Below, piece by piece: positions 1 through 6,185 of a stretch of 6,308 bases of DNA (its first letter is position 1; the number at the start of each line of letters is the position of its first letter). The stretch spans positions 1-6,308 of the forward strand of contig CAIYMZ010000055.1 in assembly GCA_903927415.1 (NCBI GenBank), in the 5' to 3' direction. The DNA comes from an uncultured Alphaproteobacteria bacterium. GTDB taxonomy: Bacteria; Pseudomonadota; Alphaproteobacteria; Rickettsiales; UBA1997. The notes beneath the pieces are model-generated. The model saw nothing but the letters and a program-made list of their open reading frames with translations. It made no database searches and was not told the origin of the DNA. The position numbers and the translations under genes were made by a program.

Positions 1-1145
1 CCTTCACGGATAGCGAAGCGAAGGCCTTCTTCCATGGCGATTGGAGCGATTAGTTCGACGTTAAGTTTTGTGTTATCTCCTGGCATGACCATTTCGACTC
101 CTTCTGGGAGAGTGACTGATCCGGTAACGTCTGTGGTTCTGAAGTAGAATTGAGGACGGTAGTTTTTGAAGAATGGAGTGTGACGTCCGCCTTCTTCTTT
201 TGTGAGGATGTAAACTTCAGTTTCGAAGTGAGTGTGAGGGGTAATTGAGCCTGGTTTGCAAAGAACTTGACCTCTTTCGACATCTTCTTTTTTTGTGCCT
301 CTAAGGAGGACTCCGGCATTGTCACCTGCACGTCCTTCGTCGAGAAGTTTGCGGAACATTTCGATTCCGGTGCAGATTGTTTTTTGAGTTGCTTTGAGGC
401 CAACGATTTCGATTTCTTCGTTGATCTTAACGATTCCTCTTTCGATTCTTCCAGTCACAACTGTTCCGCGTCCAGAGATTGAAAAGACGTCTTCGATTGG
501 CATTAGGAAAGGTTTGTCAACTGGGCGTTTTGGTTCCGGGATGAATTCATCAACTGCATCCATTAGAGCCTGCATTGAAGGTTCGCCTAATTCGGAAGTG
601 TCGCCTTCAAGAGCTCTAAGAGCTGAGCCTTTGATGATTGGGATAGTGTCGCCGGGGAAACCGTATTTTGAGAGAAGTTCACGGACTTCCATTTCTACTA
701 GGTCGAGAAGTTCTTTATCTTCAACTTGGTCAACTTTGTTCAAGAAGACAACGATTGCAGGAACACCAACTTGTTTGGCAAGAAGAATATGCTCGCGAGT
801 TTGAGGCATTGGACCATCTGCAGCAGAAACTACGAGGATTGCTCCATCCATTTGTGCGGCGCCTGTGATCATGTTTTTAACATAGTCAGCGTGGCCTGGG
901 CAGTCTACGTGGGCGTAGTGACGATTTTTGGTTTCGTATTCTACGTGAGCGGTGTTGATTGTAATACCGCGCTCTTTTTCTTCCGGAGCAGCGTCGATTT
1001 GATCGTAACCTTTTTTCTCAGCTAGACCGCTTTTAGAAAGGTAGGTCGTGATTGCAGCGGTAAGAGTTGTTTTACCGTGATCAACGTGACCGATAGTTCC
1101 GATGTTGACGTGAGGTTTGGTACGTTGGAAGGTTTGTTTGCTCAT
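1..1145 (-). CDS. tuf: Elongation factor Tu (C-terminal end cut by window edge)
   Basis: EF-Tu is the cytoplasmic GTPase that carries aminoacyl-tRNA to the ribosomal A site. Translating the complement from the ATG at 1143-1145 gives 381 uninterrupted codons that run off the left edge. The protein opens MSKQTFQRTKPHVNIGTIGH, with the P-loop GHVDHGKT at residues 19-26. Next come the switch region KERGITINTAH, the G3 motif DCPGHADYV, the G4 motif NKVD and the G5 motif SAL. Beta-barrel domains 2 and 3 follow, with GRGTVVTGRIERG, LLRG, DVERGQVLCKPGSI, FETEVYIL and MVMPGDN. The last visible residues, MEEGLRFAIRE, lie about 15-20 residues before the usual end of a 393-409 residue EF-Tu, so only the tail is missing. 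It lies 307 bp downstream of fusA, in the usual str order. The start is fixed by the conserved N terminus; the leader ahead of it is AT-rich with no Shine-Dalgarno match. Identification is essentially certain. Confidence 0.98.
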   Translation of the reverse strand, partial: MSKQTFQRTKPHVNIGTIGHVDHGKTTLTAAITTYLSKSGLAEKKGYDQIDAAPEEKERGITINTAHVEYETKNRHYAHVDCPGHADYVKNMITGAAQMDGAILVVSAADGPMPQTREHILLAKQVGVPAIVVFLNKVDQVEDKELLDLVEMEVRELLSKYGFPGDTIPIIKGSALRALEGDTSELGEPSMQALMDAVDEFIPEPKRPVDKPFLMPIEDVFSISGRGTVVTGRIERGIVKINEEIEIVGLKATQKTICTGIEMFRKLLDEGRAGDNAGVLLRGTKKEDVERGQVLCKPGSITPHTHFETEVYILTKEEGGRHTPFFKNYRPQFYFRTTDVTGSVTLPEGVEMVMPGDNTKLNVELIAPIAMEEGLRFAIRE

Positions 1146-1452
1146 ATTCTTTTGACCAAATTATTAACGATAATTGATTTTAAAGAAACCTCTGCGGCTT
1201 TTTTAAAATTTAATTTTTTTGGATTTCTCACAAAAAAAATTTCGAAAAAAAATTAATGTCTCGGAATTTTACTCCCGAAATTTTCTTTCGAAATTTTTTA
1301 AAAATTCTTTTGCTAGAACTCCTGTAACACCAAGAAAATCAAGGCTTCACGAGACTATCATTCTTCCATCCCTTTCAAACAAGGTCGCGCATCCTTGGGA
1401 TAGGAAACTATTTTGCAAGTAAAAATTTTAAAAAAACTTTTACTTGCAGGAA
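1146..1452. other. AT-rich fusA-tuf spacer, no gene
   Basis: This 307-bp spacer is long for two genes that are often close neighbours. The tuf-proximal half (about 1190-1310) is dominated by A and T runs. The fusA-proximal part (about 1320-1410) is closer to the composition of the genes and holds a small hairpin, CAAGG at 1380-1384 against CCTTG at 1393-1397. I found no tRNA, no recognisable peptide and no convincing sigma-70 promoter. The best -10-like string for tuf is TAATAAT just ahead of the gene (about 1159-1165), without a good -35 box. An open frame of 67 codons on the plus strand (1219-1422) has no recognisable motif and an AT-run-driven composition, so I do not call it a gene. Confidence 0.6.
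1415..1447 (-). other. Hairpin just downstream of the fusA stop
   Basis: GCAAGTAAAA (1415-1424) and TTTTACTTGC (1438-1447) form a perfect 10-bp stem around a 13-base AT-rich loop. It starts only 5 bases after the fusA stop codon (TAG on the minus strand, 1453-1455). The lower stem is mixed and the upper stem is A-U only. On the minus strand the bases after the stem are AAAATAG, not a U-run, so this is not a canonical intrinsic terminator. It could be a weak terminator, a 3'-end stabilising or processing hairpin between fusA and tuf, or chance in AT-rich DNA. Confidence 0.5.
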
Positions 1453-3531
1453 CTAACTTTTTTTCGCTTTGATTTCTTCTGCAACTGCTGCAGGAACTGG
1501 TTCGTAACAATCAAACTCCATGCTGTAACTTGAGCGTCCTTGCGAAAGTGAACGCAAACTATTTACGTAACCGAACATCGATGCGAGAGGAACTTTAGCA
1601 GTGATCACTTGAGTAACATCACGCGCCTCAACATTTTGAATTTGACCACGACGAGAGTTAATGTCGCCAATAACGTCTCCCATGTAATCCTCAGGGGTTA
1701 CGACTTCTACTTTCATCATTGGTTCAAGAATAATTGACCCAGCTTTTTCCATCGCTTCACGAAAGGCGCTTCGAGCAGCAATTTCAAATGCAAGAACACT
1801 TGAATCAACATCGTGATAAGCTCCATCCATCAAACTTGTTTTCAACCTAACAACTGGGAAACCAGCCAAAAAGCCAGTTTCTTTTGCTGATTTCAGACCT
1901 TTTTCCACGCCAGGAATAAATTCTTTTGGAACGCGCCCACCAACGACTTTGCTTTCAAAAACAAAATTTTCTGTCGCGTCTGATGGTAGCGGTTCAAAAA
2001 CAATTTTAACTTTCGCAAATTGTCCAGAACCGCCGGATTGCTTCTTGTGAGTGTAATCGATCTCAACTTTTTTGGTGATAGTTTCGCGGTAAGCAACTTT
2101 TGGCTGGCCGATGTTAGCCTCAACTTTGAACTCGCGCTTCATGCGGTCGATGATGATTTCCAAATGCAACTCTCCCATTCCACGCAAAATTGTTTGGCCA
2201 GATTCTTGGTCAGATTCAATTCGAAGTGAAGGATCTTCTGAAGCCAAGCGAGACAAAGCCATCCCCATTTTTTCTTGGTCTGCAGTTGATTTTGGTTCAA
2301 CCGAAACTTCGATGACTGGTTCAGGGAAAATCATTCTTTCCAAGATCACATCATAATCTTGCTCAACCAAAGTATCTCCCGTTGTAGTTCCCTTCAAGCC
2401 GGCAAGAGCAACGATATCGCCAGCATGAGCTTCTTTGATGTCTTCGCGATTATTTGCATGCATCAGCAAAATACGGCCGATTCTTTCCTTGCCATTTTTG
2501 GTGGTATTGACAACCCCCGTTCCTCCCGTCAAAACACCAGAATAGATGCGCACGAAAGTTAGCGAGCCAACGAAAGGATCTGTCATGATTTTGAAAGCCA
2601 AGCCAGCAAATTTTTTATCTTCACAGGTGATGTTGATCGGCGCGTCAGTTCTGCTATTCATCGCCGGAATTTGTTTGATGTCTTTTGGGCTTGGTAAATA
2701 GTCCACAACCGCGTCAAGCAAGGTTTGAACGCCTTTATTTTTGAAAGCAGTGCCATTTAAAACTGGCACGAAAGCGCCGGTAATTGTGGCTTGGCGGATA
2801 CATCTTTTTAGGTCTTCTTCCGAGATTTCTTTTCCATCCAAATAACTCCCCATCAAGACGTCATCTTGCTCAACCGCAGCTTCCACCAATTGCTCGCGAT
2901 ATTCTTTAGCTTTGTCTAAAAGGTCGGCAGGAATTTCTTCGAGGGTATAATCGGCGCCCATCGTTTCATCTTTCCAGACCACAGCTTTCATTTTGATTAA
3001 ATCGATCAAACCGCCGTAATCCTCAGCCTGATGGATTGGCAATTGAATTGGCACTGGACGAGCACCGAGACGAGTTTTCATCATATCGACGCAACGATAA
3101 AAATTCGCGCCAGTACGATCCATTTTATTCACAAAACACATTCTTGGAACGCGATATTTATTCGCTTGGCGCCAAACAGTTTCTGATTGCGGCTCGACTC
3201 CAGCAACTGCATCAAATACGCAAATTGCGCCATCGAGAACACGTAGCGAACGCTCAACTTCAATCGTGAAATCTACGTGCCCTGGTGTGTCGATGATGTT
3301 AACGCGGTGATTTTTCCAGAAACAGGTTGTTGCTGCGGAGGTAATCGTAATACCGCGCTCTTGCTCTTGTTCCATCCAATCCATTGTTGCAGCACCATCG
3401 TGAACTTCGCCAATTTTGTGTGACTTTCCAGTGTAAAACAAAATGCGTTCAGTGGTGGTGGTTTTGCCGGCATCGATATGCGCCATGATTCCAATGTTGC
3501 GATATTTTTCGATTTCGATTTGACGAGCCAT
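1453..3531 (-). CDS. fusA: Elongation factor G
   Basis: EF-G is the GTPase that drives translocation of tRNA and mRNA on the ribosome and, with ribosome recycling factor, helps split post-termination ribosomes. The 692-residue product is full length for the bacterial family (about 690-704). Domain I carries the P-loop AHIDAGKTT (17-25), switch motif RGITITSAAT (59-68), DTPGHVDF (81-88), NKMD (135-138) and NGTAFKNKG (259-267). Domain II spans roughly 290-400. Domain III includes GMGELHLE (451-458). Domain IV has its decoding-centre loop HKKQSGGSGQ (495-504), and the C-terminal domain V ends in a short basic tail. The start is fixed by the conserved opening MARQIEIEKYRNIGIMAHID. The stop is UAG. 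The mRNA leader just before the ATG is U- and A-rich with no Shine-Dalgarno match. Upstream lies a 237-bp structured spacer and an unrelated glycosyltransferase-like gene rather than rpsG, which is unusual. Every catalytic motif is intact. Confidence 0.99.
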   Translation of the reverse strand: MARQIEIEKYRNIGIMAHIDAGKTTTTERILFYTGKSHKIGEVHDGAATMDWMEQEQERGITITSAATTCFWKNHRVNIIDTPGHVDFTIEVERSLRVLDGAICVFDAVAGVEPQSETVWRQANKYRVPRMCFVNKMDRTGANFYRCVDMMKTRLGARPVPIQLPIHQAEDYGGLIDLIKMKAVVWKDETMGADYTLEEIPADLLDKAKEYREQLVEAAVEQDDVLMGSYLDGKEISEEDLKRCIRQATITGAFVPVLNGTAFKNKGVQTLLDAVVDYLPSPKDIKQIPAMNSRTDAPINITCEDKKFAGLAFKIMTDPFVGSLTFVRIYSGVLTGGTGVVNTTKNGKERIGRILLMHANNREDIKEAHAGDIVALAGLKGTTTGDTLVEQDYDVILERMIFPEPVIEVSVEPKSTADQEKMGMALSRLASEDPSLRIESDQESGQTILRGMGELHLEIIIDRMKREFKVEANIGQPKVAYRETITKKVEIDYTHKKQSGGSGQFAKVKIVFEPLPSDATENFVFESKVVGGRVPKEFIPGVEKGLKSAKETGFLAGFPVVRLKTSLMDGAYHDVDSSVLAFEIAARSAFREAMEKAGSIILEPMMKVEVVTPEDYMGDVIGDINSRRGQIQNVEARDVTQVITAKVPLASMFGYVNSLRSLSQGRSSYSMEFDCYEPVPAAVAEEIKAKKS

Positions 3532-3551
3532 AAAATTTCTGAAAAAAATTT

Positions 3552-3645
3552 AGCCCAGATCCATACATTAGAAATCCAGGATAGTTCACCTAGAGCTTGA
3601 AAATGAAGGGTGAACTAGACGGATTTCTCATGACGGATTTGGGTT
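3552..3645. repeat. Nested imperfect inverted repeat in the fusA leader
   Basis: Three stems nest on one axis. The outer stem is CCCAGATCC (3554-3562) with GGATTTGGG (3635-3643), one mismatch. The middle stem is GAAATCC (3571-3577) with GGATTTC (3621-3627), perfect. The inner stem is TAGTTCACC (3582-3590) with GGTGAACTA (3609-3617), perfect, around an 18-base loop. Small internal loops separate them. GACGGATTT also occurs twice as a direct repeat (3618-3626, 3632-3640). In the minus-strand transcript the outer stem is followed within a few bases by seven U (3542-3548), directly ahead of the fusA start. It therefore resembles an attenuator or leader structure, but it may equally be a repeat-element relic. 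The pairing is seen directly; the role is inferred. Confidence 0.7.
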
Positions 3646-3728
3646 TAGTCGTAAGTCGACAGTCGTAAGTTGTAAGTTACGCCGAATTCGGTGCAGACTT
3701 ACAACTTACGACTTACAACTTACGACTA
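3646..3728. repeat. Quasi-palindrome built of GTYGTAA heptamers
   Basis: The arms 3646-3677 and 3697-3728 are inverted repeats of 32 bases with three mismatches, all within 3657-3660. The 19-base centre holds a second perfect palindrome, CCGAATTCGG (3682-3691). On the minus strand the right arm reads as GTCGTAA and GTTGTAA alternating, a 7-bp repeat of four units; the left arm shows the same units with one altered. It lies in the spacer between the glycosyltransferase gene and fusA, directly against the nested inverted repeat at 3552-3645. No U-run follows the structure in either direction, so it is not an intrinsic terminator. A dispersed palindromic repeat element is the likeliest reading. 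Confidence 0.8.
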
Positions 3729-3768
3729 GCGTTGAAAGGGCGGCGCAAGGTAGTTTTGGTTTTCAAAT

Positions 3769-5493
3769 TCACAAGAAAAATTTGCGAAAAATTTTGAGTA
3801 AATTTCTTACCAAAGAAACTAGCGGTTTGTATGGAGCAAAAACTTTTTTCTTGCCATCGAGTAAAGTTAAATTTTCTCCTAAAGTTGAAATATTATGCAG
3901 ACCATCGGGGTAGAGTCCTAGCTGATTAGGGAAGATTTCAATTTCTTCTTTTTCCTCAAATTTTTCTTCACTTAAAACAGAAATTCGATTGATGATAATT
4001 GAGCCACCATAAGTTTTTGTGCAGTTTTGCGACGGCCTAAAAAGCACTCCATCAACAGAAAAAATTTCACCAGCCGATCGCGATGAAGCCATGTCCACCT
4101 TGACCGGATTTTGTGGATGCATTTTCCACTCGCCAGTTAAATTTTCACTGAAAGCAAGATGTAATTTGTCATTTCCACAATCATTCAAAGTAAAAAATAT
4201 CCACCATTTTCCATCATGCTTGGTAATTGATGGATCAACGATCTCTAGGCCTTCAAATAAATCTTTAATCTCCTCCAAAGACGCGTCTTCATTTACTTTG
4301 TAAAGCGTCAATTTTTTTGTTTTGTAACTTTCAACCAACGCAAATTTTTGATTTCCGTCAGAAAAAATGTAAGGATAAGAAAGATGTTTTTCACGATTTA
4401 AAATTTCTCTCTCGTAAATAATTTTCAGATTTTCATCAAGTTTGACTCTAGAAATTTTTCCCTTGCGCAACCAGTAATTGTAGGACTCAAACAAAATATT
4501 TTTTTCACCATTCTTGCCAATAACTCCAAATGGATCGGCGCGAAAAGTCAGAAATTTTGGACGAGACAACCACTCAATTTTTTGATTGGGAAAGTTTAAA
4601 AAATCTGCGATATTTTTTCTGACGATTCCGATATTCCAGACCTCAATATAAAAAAGTTTTTCTGAAATTTTGCGCAATAATTCTTCAATTCTTACCCGCA
4701 TTGAATTTGTTCTGGTGCCACGCAAATAGGAGTGAAATGAGCAATAATGATATTTGAATCTACGGCGATATTTTCTGATATTGATGTCTGCCGTATTTTT
4801 GTAACATAATTTTCTGATGCGGATTTTATCGCGATAAAAAATCAGCAAAAAATTAAAATAAATTTGATATTCTGATGCCGAATGTTCTGCGTTAGAATGC
4901 TTTAAAAATATTTTATAAAATGGATCACCGCTGCCATCATGCTCTTCAACCTTGTCAAACAAATCGCGCAAAATTTCACGATTAAAAACCATGTTGTGAC
5001 TAATGCCGGAAATTTCTTGGAATTCGCTCGGAAGATTTTCGGTCGCAAGAGCTGGCAACATTGTTTTGGTATGAGCAGCCACTCTTTGATCAAAATCTTT
5101 GCGCCTCACATTTGTGTCTTTGCTGATATTGTAGAACGACCTTCCCTCTTCATCCAACATTCTGACGCGACGAAAAAGCACCGTATCGCTGTCAAGAATC
5201 ATCACATTTTCGCTGATATCCGGAATGATTAGAGGTGCGTAAAGTTTTAGGAGCTGTTGAAAATACCAGCCGGTGGAGCCACCCACATATTCATGCACCA
5301 GCTCAAATGAGAATGGGAAAAGTTTTTCATCAAACCATTCAGCGTTGTCGGAGTAGCGTTCTTTTGAAATTACGATGATTCGTCTGGCGTTAATAATTTT
5401 TTTCTTAGCGGCGTCGATGCAATATTCGAGTATCTGCAGATCTTTTTTGTGAACCGGAATAACAATGTCGATTGGTAAATCTTTTAACGTCAT
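3769..5493 (-). CDS. Two-domain glycosyltransferase-like protein (DUF6492-like + GINT1-N-like propeller)
   Basis: Probably a sugar-transferring enzyme for a cell-surface or secreted glycan; donor and acceptor cannot be read from the sequence. Residues about 8-250 resemble DUF6492-type GT-A proteins: a strand IDIVIPVHKKDLQIL (8-22), GGSTGWYFQQLLKLY (71-85), a DxD-type nucleotide-sugar/metal motif ILDSDTV (99-105), ISHNMVF (164-170) and SASEYQIYFNF (206-216). Residues about 283-550 resemble the five-bladed propeller at the N terminus of plant GINT1 and of some bacterial proteins: RADPFGV (318-324), HLSYPYIF (370-377), VDPSI (419-423), GEWKMHPQNPV (454-464), SRSAGEIF (471-478), FRPSQNC (485-491), YGGSI (495-499) and GLHNIS (531-536). 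A basic, hydrophobic tail (556-574) could touch the membrane. There is no signal peptide. The start ATG sits just before the first predicted strand; the stop is UGA, with another in-frame UGA two codons on. It sits between rpsG and fusA, where no glycan gene is expected. Family assignment comes from motif memory only. Confidence 0.85.
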   Translation of the reverse strand: MTLKDLPIDIVIPVHKKDLQILEYCIDAAKKKIINARRIIVISKERYSDNAEWFDEKLFPFSFELVHEYVGGSTGWYFQQLLKLYAPLIIPDISENVMILDSDTVLFRRVRMLDEEGRSFYNISKDTNVRRKDFDQRVAAHTKTMLPALATENLPSEFQEISGISHNMVFNREILRDLFDKVEEHDGSGDPFYKIFLKHSNAEHSASEYQIYFNFLLIFYRDKIRIRKLCYKNTADINIRKYRRRFKYHYCSFHSYLRGTRTNSMRVRIEELLRKISEKLFYIEVWNIGIVRKNIADFLNFPNQKIEWLSRPKFLTFRADPFGVIGKNGEKNILFESYNYWLRKGKISRVKLDENLKIIYEREILNREKHLSYPYIFSDGNQKFALVESYKTKKLTLYKVNEDASLEEIKDLFEGLEIVDPSITKHDGKWWIFFTLNDCGNDKLHLAFSENLTGEWKMHPQNPVKVDMASSRSAGEIFSVDGVLFRPSQNCTKTYGGSIIINRISVLSEEKFEEKEEIEIFPNQLGLYPDGLHNISTLGENLTLLDGKKKVFAPYKPLVSLVRNLLKIFRKFFL

Positions 5494-5510
5494 TTTGTCA
5501 AAATTTTTGC

Positions 5511-5543
5511 AAAAAAAAAGCGGACTTTTTGGAGTCCGCTTTT
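5511..5543 (-). terminator. Intrinsic terminator after rpsG
   Basis: AAAAGCGGACT (5516-5526) and AGTCCGCTTTT (5533-5543) form a perfect 11-bp stem with a six-base loop. In the minus-strand transcript the GC-rich core is followed by nine consecutive U (complement of 5511-5519), the classic rho-independent layout. In the plus direction only four T follow, so it acts for minus-strand transcription. It begins about 20 bases after the rpsG stop, and its U-tract ends 17 bases before the start of the glycosyltransferase gene. It should therefore end or strongly reduce rpsG transcription before that gene. Confidence 0.9.
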
Positions 5544-5548
5544 GATAA

Positions 5549-5576
5549 ATTATCCATCAAAATTACCATCTGTAAT
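5549..5576 (-). promoter_or_regulatory. Weak candidate promoter for the glycosyltransferase gene
   Basis: On the minus strand ATTACA (5571-5576, four of six matches to TTGACA) lies 16 bases ahead of GATAAT (5549-5554, five of six matches to TATAAT). It overlaps the last codons of rpsG. Transcription would start right at or before the terminator hairpin, so the hairpin would sit in the leader of the downstream gene. Such matches are frequent in AT-rich DNA, so this is only a candidate. Confidence 0.25.
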
Positions 5577-6030
5577 GCGCGAAGGCCTTGTTGGCTTCGG
5601 CCATTTTAAACACTTCTTCTTTTTTCTTTGCTGCCCAACCTTTGTTTTCCAAAGATTCTAAAACAACAGCTACAACTTTGTTGGCAAGCTCTTTGCCTTT
5701 GATATTTTCAATCGCAGTTTTGAGCCATTTCAATGCAAGTGCTGAACCACGTCTTGCAGAAACCTCGACTGGAATTTGGTAAGTTGCGCCGCCAATTCTG
5801 CGTGATCTAACTTCAATTTTTGGAGTTACGTTTTCCAACGCTTCTTTAAAAATTTCAACCGGGGGTTTTTTTAATTTTTTTTCTAAATTGTCGAAAGCTT
5901 CATAAATTGCTTTTTCAACAACTGACTTTTTTCCGTCATTCATCAAGCGGTTAACAAACCTAGAGACGATTATCTCGCCGTATTTGGCATCCGGAAAAAT
6001 TTTTCTGATTTTTGCTGCTCTTCTTCTCAT
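5563..6030 (-). CDS. rpsG: 30S ribosomal protein S7
   Basis: S7 binds the 3' major domain of 16S rRNA, nucleates assembly of the small-subunit head and lines the E-site mRNA exit. The 155-residue product matches the usual 155-157 residue bacterial short form. It opens with a basic tail MRRRAAKIRK, then PDAKYG (13-18) and the S7 signature region FVNRLMNDGKKSVVEKAIY (25-43). The conserved core follows: ALENVTPKIEVRSRRIGGAT (64-83), with YQIPVEV and ARRGSALALKWL, which includes the E-site beta-hairpin. It ends in the typical AFAHYRW. The start is fixed by the N terminus, where MRRR replaces the more common MPRR. No Shine-Dalgarno match precedes it; the leader reads AAATTTAAAAA. The gene is AT-rich, with a lysine-rich stretch around residues 51-55. 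A strong intrinsic terminator follows, so it is probably not co-transcribed at full strength with fusA. rpsL is expected upstream, beyond the window. Confidence 0.98.
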   Translation of the reverse strand: MRRRAAKIRKIFPDAKYGEIIVSRFVNRLMNDGKKSVVEKAIYEAFDNLEKKLKKPPVEIFKEALENVTPKIEVRSRRIGGATYQIPVEVSARRGSALALKWLKTAIENIKGKELANKVVAVVLESLENKGWAAKKKEEVFKMAEANKAFAHYRW

Positions 6031-6057
6031 TTTTTAAATTTATTTGAATTGGTATTG

Positions 6058-6177
6058 CGTAATGCTCTAAGGATTTTGAGTGATGGCGGTAATTTCTTCG
6101 AAGTCTCGAGGAGGGAATGTATTTCACATACATGACCGACGAGAGGCGTCGAAAAATTGCCGTCAGCGCTCAAAAGC
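6058..6177. repeat. 120-bp quasi-palindromic repeat, copy 1
   Basis: This copy is identical over all 120 bases to 6186-6305. It folds back on itself imperfectly: TTTTGAG (6074-6080) with CTCAAAA (6169-6175), TGATGGC (6081-6087) with GCCGTCA (6159-6165, one mismatch or wobble), AATTT (6091-6095) with AAATT (6154-6158), and a central ATGTAT-TTCAC-ATACAT hairpin (6117-6133). Local palindromes CTTCGAAG (6096-6103) and CTCGAG (6105-6110) and a CGACG/CGTCG mini-hairpin (6137-6151) lie inside. It sits about 30 bases ahead of the rpsG start, in the presumed rpsL-rpsG spacer. It looks like a dispersed palindromic element or a structured leader RNA rather than a gene. Confidence 0.85.
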
Positions 6178-6185
6178 CGACGAGC

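Noticed and set aside
1320..1420. Possible tRNA or small RNA in the fusA-tuf spacer
   Set aside because: No T-arm GTTCRA with pairing arms, no acceptor stem and no CCA end could be found on either strand.
1219..1422. 67-codon open frame on the plus strand in the fusA-tuf spacer
   Set aside because: The first half is lysine/phenylalanine-rich from A and T runs, there is no recognisable motif, and nothing marks it as expressed.
3036..3269. Plus-strand open frames inside fusA, tuf, rpsG and the glycosyltransferase gene
   Set aside because: They are antisense shadows of well-conserved genes and show no protein motifs of their own.
3646..3728. Rho-independent terminator behind the glycosyltransferase gene
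   Set aside because: The stem is long but has no U-run after it on either strand and carries a 19-base centre that is itself palindromic.
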